From the NCBI GenBank assembly GCA_018262795.1, contig JADFDM010000001.1, positions 344,283-405,907 of the forward strand: DNA of 61,625 bases. Reading direction: 5' to 3'. Numbering within the stretch: the stretch's first letter is position 1; the number at the start of each line of letters is the position of its first letter. Both the position numbers and the translations under genes were made by a program. The notes below the pieces were generated by a model, which was given only the letters and a program-made list of their open reading frames with translations, was not told where the DNA came from and made no database searches. Source of the stretch: Sphingobacteriales bacterium. Its GTDB lineage: Bacteria > Bacteroidota > Bacteroidia > Chitinophagales > LD1. Below are positions 18,888-26,976 of the stretch, piece after piece.

Positions 18888-21038
18888 ATGAAATCATTTA
18901 CAATTAGGGTACTTGTCGTTCTTTCGACCGTTTTTATTTTTCAGCTTGCCGATGCTCAGCAATGGTGCGGAACGATGGAGAATGTGTATCGCAAAATGCA
19001 GCAAGACCCTGCCGTGCAATTGCGCTATCAGAATTTATTGGATACCCTGAGCGAGCAGTATATGAATGCTCCGGCCCGTTCTACGAATGCGGTGACTGAT
19101 ATAATTTATATCCCCGTAGTATTTCACATCATACATAACGGCAAGGCAGTGGGCACCGGTGAAAACATCAGCGATGCGCAAATACAAACGCAGATTGATG
19201 CGATGAACTTGCACTATAATTTCTTGGATCCTAACATTGCGAACGTGCCTGCTCCCTTTCAAAGTGCGGTGGCCAATTGCCATATCAAATTCTGCTTGGC
19301 CAAGTTTGATCCGCAGGGCAATCCCACCACAGGCATTGAACGCCTTCAATTTTCACAAGCCACCTGGAATACGCAAGATGATATTGACAACACCTTAAAA
19401 CCGGCCACTATTTGGGATCATACCAAGTACCTAAACATTTGGAGCGTAAAGATGGGTGGCGACCTGACCAGTCAGGGAATTTTAGCTTATGCTACCCTTC
19501 CTTACATTGCTAATGCTACCGATGATGGAGTGGTGGCTCGCAGTAATGTGATTGGCACTATTAACACGATTGCGGGATATCAATTAGGCAAAACTATAAC
19601 TCACGAAGTAGGTCACTGGCTGGGGCTGTTGCATACTTGGGGGCTTGGGCCCGGTTGTGGCGATCAGGGCGATTATATTGCCGATACCCCCGATGAAGAT
19701 GATGCCGCGTATGGCTGTCCTACTTTCCCCTACATTTCTTGCCCTTTAACCACACCTAACGGAGCCATGTTTATGAACTACATGGATTATACCTACGACC
19801 AATGCAGCAGCATGTTCACCAATGGCCAGAATGATCGCATGCACTTTGTGTTAGACGGCTCTCGCAGTGCCATTAAGACGGCTGCCAATACCGCCTGTTT
19901 TTACAACTTAGATGCCGCAGTGGCTTCTCTCGATTTTCCCAGTGATACTATCTGCTCCTTAAATTTTAAGCCGATAGTGACTATTCGCAACGAAGGGGTG
20001 ATTGCTATTACTTCGGGCAAATTGTATTTTCAGATAGATGGGGATGTGGTGCAAATTTTTAACTGGAACGGAAGTATTCCATCGCAGGGCGAAATGCAAA
20101 TTACTTTGCCGGAACAAATTACCATCGGTGGCGTGCATACGCTGGATGTGACCTTTGGAAATGTGAATGGGCAAGCTGCAGATAATTATTCGGGGAACGA
20201 CAGCAAGAGCGTTGCCTTTTTTGTGTACGATGGAGGAACTGCCGCCTCGCTTCCGTTGACCGAAGGATTTGAAGGAGGAATTTTTCCTCCCACCAACTGG
20301 CAAGTGCAAAACCCCAACAATGATGCTACGTGGATCAAGAATTCTGCTTTTAGCGGCTATGGACAAAGCACGGCTTGCATGTCTATTGATAATTTCAGCT
20401 ATGGCATTAACCCAAATAAAAAGAAAGATGCTATCGTTACTGATGCTTATGATTTCACCACAGTCACTTACCCGGAGTTGAAGTTTGATGTAGCCTATGC
20501 GCAATACAGTGCTACCAGATACGATTCGCTGAATTTATATTACAGTTTCGACTGCGGCAGCAACTGGACTAAAATTTGGAATCAGAAAGGAGGCGAGTTA
20601 GCTACGGCTCCCGATCAGACGGTGATGTTTACGCCTTCGGCTTCGCAATGGAAAACCGTATCGGTTCCTTTGTTGAATATGGCGGGTCAGAACAAGGTGA
20701 CTTTTAAATTTGAAAATGTGACCGGATGGGGAAATGCACTTTACATTGACAACATCAACATAGCCAACAACCCTTCTCTCTCTGTTGCCGAAACGAAACG
20801 GGAAGAAGTGAAAATATATCCCAACCCCGCTTCCGATTTAGTGGCTATTCGCATCCCGGCCAATCATCCGTTTAATCGCGCAGAGGTGTTGAACAGTTTG
20901 GGCGAAGTGGTGTATGCCGCTTCGATGAATGACAATGCGCTTATCTTTTCTGTCAAGAACTTCCCCTCCGGTCTTTATTTTGTACGAATGGTGGGAGAAA
21001 ATAAATCACAAACCGAGAAATTTTTGGTGACTCAATAA
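18888..21038 (+). CDS. Secreted M43-family metalloprotease with T9SS type A tail
   Basis: About 716 residues. The ATG at 18888 begins a good signal peptide (KSFTIRVLVVLSTVFIFQLADAQ); an ATG five codons upstream at 18873 is possible. The M43 domain has HEVGHWLGLLHTWG near residue 240 and a Met-turn in MNYMDYTYDQC. A CARDB-like beta domain (about 350-450), a choice-of-anchor-J/MAM-like domain with TEGFEGGIFPP (about 460-630) and a type A sorting tail (IYPNPASD ... FPSGLYFVR) follow. Compared with the first protease it lacks PKD and SprB repeats. It lies 9 bases before the third protease gene, probably in one operon with it. Confidence 0.92.
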   Translation: MKSFTIRVLVVLSTVFIFQLADAQQWCGTMENVYRKMQQDPAVQLRYQNLLDTLSEQYMNAPARSTNAVTDIIYIPVVFHIIHNGKAVGTGENISDAQIQTQIDAMNLHYNFLDPNIANVPAPFQSAVANCHIKFCLAKFDPQGNPTTGIERLQFSQATWNTQDDIDNTLKPATIWDHTKYLNIWSVKMGGDLTSQGILAYATLPYIANATDDGVVARSNVIGTINTIAGYQLGKTITHEVGHWLGLLHTWGLGPGCGDQGDYIADTPDEDDAAYGCPTFPYISCPLTTPNGAMFMNYMDYTYDQCSSMFTNGQNDRMHFVLDGSRSAIKTAANTACFYNLDAAVASLDFPSDTICSLNFKPIVTIRNEGVIAITSGKLYFQIDGDVVQIFNWNGSIPSQGEMQITLPEQITIGGVHTLDVTFGNVNGQAADNYSGNDSKSVAFFVYDGGTAASLPLTEGFEGGIFPPTNWQVQNPNNDATWIKNSAFSGYGQSTACMSIDNFSYGINPNKKKDAIVTDAYDFTTVTYPELKFDVAYAQYSATRYDSLNLYYSFDCGSNWTKIWNQKGGELATAPDQTVMFTPSASQWKTVSVPLLNMAGQNKVTFKFENVTGWGNALYIDNINIANNPSLSVAETKREEVKIYPNPASDLVAIRIPANHPFNRAEVLNSLGEVVYAASMNDNALIFSVKNFPSGLYFVRMVGENKSQTEKFLVTQ

Positions 21039-21047
21039 AACATTTGA

Positions 21048-22355
21048 ATGAAGAAGATTCTATCTGCTGCTACTGTTCTGTTCCTTTTTATCTCCATTTC
21101 CTTTTCACAGGTAATTCAGAAACGCTGCGGCACTTTTGATGTAATGAAAGTGCGCGATCAGCAAGAGCCGGGTTATTTGCAGCGCGTGAATGCCTGCTTT
21201 AATAATGCCAAAGCCGTTGCCGATTTAAACCGCAGCAATCGCTCGGCCTGGGATACCATATATCGCGTTCGCTGCGTGTTTCACATTGTATATACCAATG
21301 CCGAAGAAAATATTCCCGACTCGGTGATCTATTCTCAAATAGAAGTGCTGAACGAGGACTACCGCAGGTTGAATGCCGATACCGTGAAAACGAGAGCAAT
21401 TTTTAAAGATATTGCAGCCGATGCCGGTATCGAATTTTATTTGGCTACCACTGATCCGAATGGTCAACCTACGAACGGTATTACCCACACCCTGGGCACT
21501 CCGGGATTTCTAGGCTTTAATCCTTTTACCGATGATATGAAGAGTACTGCTACGGGTGGTGAAGATGCCTGGCCGACCGATCGCTATCTCAACATCTGGG
21601 TATGCAATGTGCTGAATGGCCTCGGAGTTTTAGGCTATGCCTTTCCTCCTGATAATGCGCCCAACTGGCCGGCAAATTCAGGAACAGATTCCGCTAAGCA
21701 GGGAGTGGTGTTGCACTATCCTGTGGTAGGTAGAAATTTCTCGGCTCCTATTGATCCCACCGTGGCGCAGGGAAAAAGTGCCGTGCATGAAATTGGGCAT
21801 TACCTCGGCCTGCGCCACATTTGGGGCGATGGCGATTGCACTGAAGATGATGGCATTTCTGATACCCCTTTGAGCGATGCGGCTCATCAGCAAACCTGCG
21901 ATACCAGTTCCAATACTTGCCCCGACTCGCCTCTAGATTTTCCCGATATGATTGAGAACTATATGGACTACTCGGACGATCGCTGCTTGAATATGTTTAC
22001 TGAAGAGCAGGTGGGTATTATGCGCGCGATGTTGCAAACTTCAAGGGCGGGAATCGCCACCGTAGTCACCGCTACCGGAATAAAAAACAACCCTTACGAT
22101 ATTCTTCAAAATGTGTCGGTATTCCCCAACCCTTCAAAAGATATGGTCACGCTGAATGTGCAGGTGAAAAGCGGAACTCACTATAGCTACGAAGTGTTTA
22201 ATGCCATTGGCGAAAAACTGTTGGGGGAAATCAATATTCAGGCTTCGGATAATCACCATCAGCTCGACTTGGCTGCACAACCCAGCGGCATTTACTTGGT
22301 AAAGGTTACCTCGGGTGAACTAACGGTAGTGAAGAAGGTGCAACTGATTCGCTGA
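21048..22355 (+). CDS. Compact secreted M43-family metalloprotease with T9SS type A tail
   Basis: A 435-residue protein: signal peptide (LFLFISISFSQ), M43 domain with HEIGHYLGLRHIWGDGDC near residue 246, a Met-turn in IENYMDYSDDRC, then directly a type A sorting domain (VFPNPSKDMV ... QPSGIYLVKV). It is the minimal form of the three, a catalytic domain plus secretion tail. Short spacing from the previous gene suggests co-transcription. The graded domain content across the three neighbours suggests duplication followed by gain or loss of accessory domains. Confidence 0.92.
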   Translation: MKKILSAATVLFLFISISFSQVIQKRCGTFDVMKVRDQQEPGYLQRVNACFNNAKAVADLNRSNRSAWDTIYRVRCVFHIVYTNAEENIPDSVIYSQIEVLNEDYRRLNADTVKTRAIFKDIAADAGIEFYLATTDPNGQPTNGITHTLGTPGFLGFNPFTDDMKSTATGGEDAWPTDRYLNIWVCNVLNGLGVLGYAFPPDNAPNWPANSGTDSAKQGVVLHYPVVGRNFSAPIDPTVAQGKSAVHEIGHYLGLRHIWGDGDCTEDDGISDTPLSDAAHQQTCDTSSNTCPDSPLDFPDMIENYMDYSDDRCLNMFTEEQVGIMRAMLQTSRAGIATVVTATGIKNNPYDILQNVSVFPNPSKDMVTLNVQVKSGTHYSYEVFNAIGEKLLGEINIQASDNHHQLDLAAQPSGIYLVKVTSGELTVVKKVQLIR

Positions 22356-22428
22356 TTGGCGCGATTTCTTTCGGCTTTGACCTCAAACCATCAATTTATG
22401 GTTTCCTAAGTAATTTATGAGCCTCATC

Positions 22429-22596
22429 AATGCCATTATAACTCGGTGGACGAGTGTTATTGATAGTGGGAGTGCAATTATTGATACCCCGAATGCCATT
22501 ATTACTACAGGGCCCAAGCTTATAACTGTCGGGCACGCGATTATTAGCAGAGTGACTAAGGTCGGAACACTAATAATTGTGTGACCGATACTAATA
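22429..22596. repeat. Array of eight degenerate 21-bp repeats
   Basis: Consecutive 21-base units start at 22429, 22450, 22471, 22492, 22513, 22534, 22555 and 22576. The first six share a centred (A/G/C)TTAT(T/A) core, e.g. GCCATTATAAC, AGTGTTATTGA, GCAATTATTGA, GCCATTATTAC. The last two carry the core reversed, as CTAATA. Unit length is exact while sequence is loose. 21 bp is two helical turns, so the cores face one side of the DNA. A short hairpin (AAACCAT/ATGGTTT, 22385-22404) precedes it. The minus-strand heptad-like translation looks like a by-product. Function unknown. Confidence 0.6.
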
Positions 22597-22610
22597 ATGG
22601 GGTGCTTACA

Positions 22611-22895
22611 ATACAGTTTTAGAAACAGGGTAGGATGAAAAGGCGGGCGGCCTTCTGTCTTGAGCGAAGCCACTGTAAATTGCAGTTGTTCTAAATCAAG
22701 TTTATTGACAAAGGCCTCCAATACTCGGACCGAATTGCTATCTCCAATTTGTTCTTCGAGACAGCTAAAGTGCATTTGAAGCCGGTTCTGTGCTTGTATA
22801 TATTCCATACCCTCAATGACGAACAGCAAAAGAAGAAATTGTACTTTCCCCTCAATTTTTTTTGGAATATCTTGGAGGGTGGTATTTTCACAGTC
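22611..22895 (-). pseudogene. 5' half of an IS1182-like transposase gene (remnant)
   Basis: Read on the minus strand from ATG 22808, this gives MEYIQAQNRLQMHF..., VRVLEAFVNKLDLEQLQF and TEGRPPFHPTLFLKLY, the N-terminal domain of IS1182-type transposases (DUF772-like). Homology stops abruptly after KLY at 22611, where the 21-bp array region begins. No DDE catalytic core is present. The fragment and its 5' leader match the copy at 61255-61540 almost base for base. The matching 3' half lies ~5.8 kb away at 28516-28779 in the same orientation but on the wrong side. Confidence 0.85.
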
Positions 22896-23042
22896 TGACG
22901 TTATGGGTAACTCTATGACGACCGTGATGACATCAAACTGACGAGCTTTGAACAGGCAGTTTTCCGGACAACTTGATTAACGGACTGACACTGCTTCTAA
23001 ATCCCTACGCTAAAATAAATTTGTAAAAAAAGCCCACCCGCT

Positions 23043-23123
23043 CCAACGCACAAAACACACTTTCATTTTTTTGCCGACACATAGACCAACCCTAAAAAAA
23101 ATGAAAGTGTGTTTTCTCCACCC
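23043..23123. other. Long perfect hairpin, left member of a pair
   Basis: CCAACGC (23043-23049) leads into a perfect 21-bp inverted repeat (arms 23052-23072 and 23095-23115, 22-base loop), followed directly by CTCCACCC (23116-23123). The same frame, CCAACGC, long A/T-ended stem, CTCCACCC, recurs at 28155-28241 with different stem sequence. T tracts on both strands would allow bidirectional termination. The preceding 22896-23042 holds nothing recognisable. Confidence 0.75.
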
Positions 23124-23144
23124 CAAAAGAAAAACAAAAAAGCA

Positions 23145-23170
23145 AAACAGCCCCGAAAACGGGGCTGTTT
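23145..23170. terminator. Bidirectional terminator-like hairpin
   Basis: AAACAGCCCCG and CGGGGCTGTTT form an 11-bp perfect stem with a 4-base AAAA loop, with A-rich DNA on the left and T on the right. It insulates the following promoter and operon from read-through. Confidence 0.7.
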
Positions 23171-23189
23171 CTGGGTAGCAAATTTAATT

Positions 23190-23220
23190 TTTGATTAAGC
23201 GTAAAAAGTCAATACATTTG
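23190..23220 (+). promoter_or_regulatory. Strong Bacteroidetes-type promoter of accessory operon
   Basis: TTTG (23190-23193), exactly 19 bases, then TACATTTG (23213-23220): full match to the -33 TTTG and -7 TAnnTTTG consensus. The first gene's ATG follows at 23239, leaving a short leader. The encoded Xre protein may bind here (inference). Confidence 0.75.
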
Positions 23221-23238
23221 TGTCAAACAACAAAAGAT

Positions 23239-23448
23239 ATGAGTAAGAAGCCAATTAACAGAATCAAAGCTGTTTTAGCCGAAAAAGGTAAGACCAATAA
23301 TTGGCTTGCGGCTCAACTTAAAAAAAGTGTAACGACAACTTCTCGTTGGTGTTCAAACAAAACACAACCATCGGTTGAGAACATGATTGAGGTTGCAAAA
23401 CTTTTAGGCGTTGATGTTAAAGACTTATTACACACAACAAAAAAATAA
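23239..23448 (+). CDS. Xre-family HTH transcriptional regulator
   Basis: A 69-residue protein that is almost entirely an HTH_XRE/Cro domain: INRIKAVLAEKGKTNNWLAAQL, then TTTSRWCSNKTQPSVENM and VAKLLGVDVKDLL. ATG 23239 is chosen because the predicted promoter's -7 element ends at 23220, which excludes the in-frame TTG at 23191. It lies 5 bases before the methyltransferase gene. Small Xre proteins at the head of methyltransferase operons often act as control (C) proteins of restriction-modification systems, so this may set the timing of methyltransferase and effector expression (inference). Confidence 0.9.
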   Translation: MSKKPINRIKAVLAEKGKTNNWLAAQLKKSVTTTSRWCSNKTQPSVENMIEVAKLLGVDVKDLLHTTKK

Positions 23449-23453
23449 CGGCT

Positions 23454-24722
23454 ATGCAAACTCAAAGACAAAACCTGCCGTTTGAAAAAATAGCAGTTAG
23501 TCCCGAATGGTGTTTTAAAAATGTTCGTTCAATTGAACAATGGACACACGGCTATCACAGGTATCCTGCAAAATTTTTACCGAACCTTGTGAAGAAATTA
23601 ATAGAGGACTACACACAACCAACAGACATGGTTGCGGATTTCTTTGCCGGTTGCGGAACAACTTTGGTAGAAGCAAAAGTTCATGGCAGACAATCAATCG
23701 GAGTTGACATCAATCCTGTAGCGGAGTTAATCACTAACGCAAAAATAAATCCTATTGACCCGAAGAAACTTGAAGCCAAGTTTCAAAATCTTATTAAGAA
23801 GTTTGACGACTTTGATCCAAAAGATTATTCTGAAATAAATCTTCATGACAGAATTGATTATTGGTTTTCTCCACGACACAAATACAAAATTGCTTTTCTC
23901 TACGAAAAGATTTTATCACTTCGTGATAAAACAGCAAGAGAATTTTTTCTTGTTTCGTTATCTCACATTTTAAAGAATTGTTCAAAGTGGTTACAGTCAA
24001 GCACCAAACCACAAATTGACCCGGACAAAAAACCTACTGACCCTTTCATTGCTTTCATCACACATACAAAGCAGATGATAAAGCGGAACAAGGAGTTTTA
24101 TGATAAACTTACTGAAACAGATTTTCTAAATACAGCTTGCGAAATTCGTTTGGAAGATGCAAGACAAACGACTTTGGAATCAGGTTCAGTTGGAGCAATT
24201 ATAACATCACCGCCTTATGTTACCTCATACGAGTATGCAGACATACACCAGCTCACAGCGTATTGGTATGAGTATATCACCGACCTGCAAGGATTCAGAA
24301 AAAATTTCATCGGCACTTTCTATTCTCTTAATCAAAATACAACAGTTGATTCAACACTTGGACAGCAAATCGTAAATCAACTTTTGAAAAAGGATAAACG
24401 CAAGGCAAAAGAAGTTGCAAACTATTTCAAAGACATGCAAGCGGTAGCAACGGAAATGCACCGCGTCCTAAGAACAGACGGACATACTTGCTTAGTAATT
24501 GGTAATACGACTTTTGTTGGTGTGAAAGTAAAATCTGCCGAGGTGTTTAAAGAAATTTTGGAATCTTTAGGGTTCAACATGGTTCAAGTAATAAAGAGAA
24601 GCATTCCTCATAAGTTGATACCAACCATCAGAGATAAAAAGACAGGCAAGTTTTCTAAACTAAAAAACAAAGACAGCAAACTGGTATATCCCGAAGAATA
24701 CATACTGATTGCAAAAAAATAA
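23454..24722 (+). CDS. DNA methyltransferase, probable N4-cytosine or N6-adenine type
   Basis: A 422-residue amino-methyltransferase. Motif I is at residues 62-68 (DFFAGCG), with acidic partner VDINP about 20 residues on. The catalytic motif IV, SPPY, is at residues 252-255, with YEYADIHQL after it. The 170-residue insert between them is unusual and may be the target-recognition region. The N-terminal HGYHRYPAKFLPNLV block is typical of a subset of accessory methyltransferases with SPPY motifs. SPPY favours N4-cytosine, but N6-adenine is not excluded. AT-rich codon use differs from the core genes nearby. Second gene of a tightly packed four-gene operon with no recognisable nuclease. Confidence 0.88.
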   Translation: MQTQRQNLPFEKIAVSPEWCFKNVRSIEQWTHGYHRYPAKFLPNLVKKLIEDYTQPTDMVADFFAGCGTTLVEAKVHGRQSIGVDINPVAELITNAKINPIDPKKLEAKFQNLIKKFDDFDPKDYSEINLHDRIDYWFSPRHKYKIAFLYEKILSLRDKTAREFFLVSLSHILKNCSKWLQSSTKPQIDPDKKPTDPFIAFITHTKQMIKRNKEFYDKLTETDFLNTACEIRLEDARQTTLESGSVGAIITSPPYVTSYEYADIHQLTAYWYEYITDLQGFRKNFIGTFYSLNQNTTVDSTLGQQIVNQLLKKDKRKAKEVANYFKDMQAVATEMHRVLRTDGHTCLVIGNTTFVGVKVKSAEVFKEILESLGFNMVQVIKRSIPHKLIPTIRDKKTGKFSKLKNKDSKLVYPEEYILIAKK

Positions 24723-24725
24723 ATA

Positions 24726-26975
24726 ATGGCAATAATCAAAAAAGATAGTCAACCGTTTGAACCTTATGCAAGGTTGATGAACATTATTGGCGACCAGTTA
24801 ATCACCAACAAAATTGTTGGTGTGATTGAGGTTGTCAAAAACTGTTATGATGCGGATGCAGAAAATGTTCAAGTGCGGTTTTTCAATATGGGAAACCGAG
24901 GAACAAGTTATTTGACAGAAAAAGAACAACCTTATATTGAGATTGAAGATGATGGAGAAGGAATGACTTTAAAAACCATTACAGATATTTGGTTAAGACC
25001 AGCAACTCCAAACAAATTAGACAAGAGAAAAAACAAAAAAGATGTAACGAAGAAAGGAAGAATAATTCAAGGCGAAAAAGGAATAGGAAGATTTGCAATT
25101 CACAAGTTGGGAGAAAAGATTCATGTTTTTACAAAAGCAAAAGGAGAAAATGAAGTAAAACTTGAAATGGATTTTACTGAATTCAATCCGGAGAAAGTGG
25201 ACTTGTTCAATCAACCTACTGTTGAATATAAACTCTTAAATAAAGTTGATAATAAATGGTTCGTGAATGACCCACCGGAAGAAATTAAAAAATCACACGG
25301 AACACTTATTCGGATTTACAATCTCCGAGAAGAGTGGAGAGACAAAGATTATCAAGAGCTTTACAAAGCCGTTCAAAGGTTAATTCCACCTGTTGATTCA
25401 AATGCAAAAGAACTTGAAGTAAAAGAATTCAAATCAGATTTTAATATTTCGCTTTACAAAGACGACTCACTATACACATCAGAACAAGCGACAACTTTTA
25501 AAGATGTAATTGAACAAGCACATTTTACTATGCTTGGTAGCGTTTCACGAAAAGGGACTTTGTCATTCAGATATAAATCCATTGCACCACAAAGAAAATT
25601 AACGAAAGAAGTTAATCTCCTTGACAGAAAACAAATGGCGGACTTGAACTATGTTTCAAAATCTATTGATAAATGGTTTTATAAAAAGGACGAGGAATCA
25701 AAAGAGTTTAAACTGGTTAGAACTCCTATCTGTGGCGAGTTTAAGTTTTCATTTTACGCATTTGATTTTACAGACAACCTTTTCAAGAAAAGTGAGATTG
25801 CATCGTTTATCAGAGATAATTTTGTCTTTGTTTACAGAGACGGAGTGAGAGTATATCCATACGGTGAAAAAGGCGAAGATTGGTTGAACCTTGATAAGCT
25901 GCGAGCAACCATACAAGCCGGACAATACATTAGTTCAAACGATTTGACAGGGTTTGTTTACATCACAAGAGATGACAATTCTATTCTTAAAGATGCAACA
26001 AACCGTCAAGGAATTATGGACACAGACGGAGCATTGGAGGATTTCAAAAATTTAGTAACCGCTGCTTCCGAAATATTCAATACTGAAATAAAAATTGATA
26101 AGAACAAATTAAAAATAAAGAAGAATGCAGCATTCAAAGATTCTAATTCTCTTGTAACAAAATCTTTTGAGGCACTTGAAAAAAGTTTAGAAAAAATTGA
26201 CAACAGAGAAGTGCTTGAAAAGGCAAACAAATTTCTTGACACTGTGACTAAGCATAGTTCCTTGATGAAGGAAAGAATGGAAACTGTTGAAGATTTAGCT
26301 GGCTTGGGAATGGCAGTAGAAAAAGCTTCTCACGATGCTTTGATGCTTTTGGCAAAAATGCGAGGTAACATCAAGGACTTTCAAAAGAAAGCAAAGAATA
26401 AGGATTATAAGAATGAAGAACTAATAAAACTTTTGAATGAGTTAGATGGGAATTTAAATTTTGTATATGATGAGATGCAAGTCATACAGCCACTTTTTAA
26501 AATTCAACGTAAAGCAATTCAAGATGTGAGTGTTTATGACAACATTGAAAAAGTTATAAAATATTTCAGAAGAGAATTAGAAAATAAAATCAGTGTTCAA
26601 ATCATAAAGGACAAAGACATTGTAGTAACAACCAACAATGGATTAATTCTTCAAGTTTTAATCAACCTACTTGATAACGCAATTTACTGGGTTAACAGAA
26701 CGGAAAAGAAGCAAACCGAAATTGCTTTTAAGATAAATTCAAAAGACAACACATTAATCATTGCGGACAATGGAGCTGGCATCAGAGAAGATGTTGAGCC
26801 TCTAATCTTCAACGAATTCTTCTCACTTAAATCAGACGGGCGTGGACTTGGACTTTACATCGTTAAGGAAATTCTTTTGCGGATTAACGCAGAGATTTCA
26901 ATTATTCACGAAGAAAAAAAGAAACTCCTTCCCGGAGCAAACTTCATTATCAAATTTAACAACGAACCTCAATAA
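24726..26975 (+). CDS. Double-GHKL protein: MORC/Hsp90-like ATPase fused to histidine-kinase core
   Basis: A 749-residue soluble protein with two separate GHKL ATP-binding folds. The first (about 20-190) resembles MORC/MutL/Hsp90 ATPases: E35 and N39 in EVVKNCYDADAE, EDDGEGM, GEKGIGRFA. The middle (about 190-500) is unassigned. A histidine-kinase-like module follows: candidate H-box EKASHDALMLLAKMRG with His536, coiled segment, N box NLLDNAIYWV near 648, G1 ADNGAGI and G2 GRGLGLYIVKEIL. The combination fits a sensor ATPase that drives autophosphorylation and transfer to the receiver-like protein encoded next. MORC-like GHKL ATPases are known in prokaryotic restriction-modification-type operons. 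Function here is inferred. Confidence 0.85.
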   Translation: MAIIKKDSQPFEPYARLMNIIGDQLITNKIVGVIEVVKNCYDADAENVQVRFFNMGNRGTSYLTEKEQPYIEIEDDGEGMTLKTITDIWLRPATPNKLDKRKNKKDVTKKGRIIQGEKGIGRFAIHKLGEKIHVFTKAKGENEVKLEMDFTEFNPEKVDLFNQPTVEYKLLNKVDNKWFVNDPPEEIKKSHGTLIRIYNLREEWRDKDYQELYKAVQRLIPPVDSNAKELEVKEFKSDFNISLYKDDSLYTSEQATTFKDVIEQAHFTMLGSVSRKGTLSFRYKSIAPQRKLTKEVNLLDRKQMADLNYVSKSIDKWFYKKDEESKEFKLVRTPICGEFKFSFYAFDFTDNLFKKSEIASFIRDNFVFVYRDGVRVYPYGEKGEDWLNLDKLRATIQAGQYISSNDLTGFVYITRDDNSILKDATNRQGIMDTDGALEDFKNLVTAASEIFNTEIKIDKNKLKIKKNAAFKDSNSLVTKSFEALEKSLEKIDNREVLEKANKFLDTVTKHSSLMKERMETVEDLAGLGMAVEKASHDALMLLAKMRGNIKDFQKKAKNKDYKNEELIKLLNELDGNLNFVYDEMQVIQPLFKIQRKAIQDVSVYDNIEKVIKYFRRELENKISVQIIKDKDIVVTTNNGLILQVLINLLDNAIYWVNRTEKKQTEIAFKINSKDNTLIIADNGAGIREDVEPLIFNEFFSLKSDGRGLGLYIVKEILLRINAEISIIHEEKKKLLPGANFIIKFNNEPQ

Positions 26976-26976
26976 C

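Noticed and set aside
22429-22596. CRISPR-like periodic array
   Set aside because: Units are 21 bp throughout with no constant repeat plus variable spacer division and no cas genes nearby.
22383-22610. Coding extension of the transposase with heptad-like repeats (minus strand)
   Set aside because: The heptad pattern follows from the 21-bp DNA period; similarity to transposase stops at 22611, so the rest is read-through of a repeat array.
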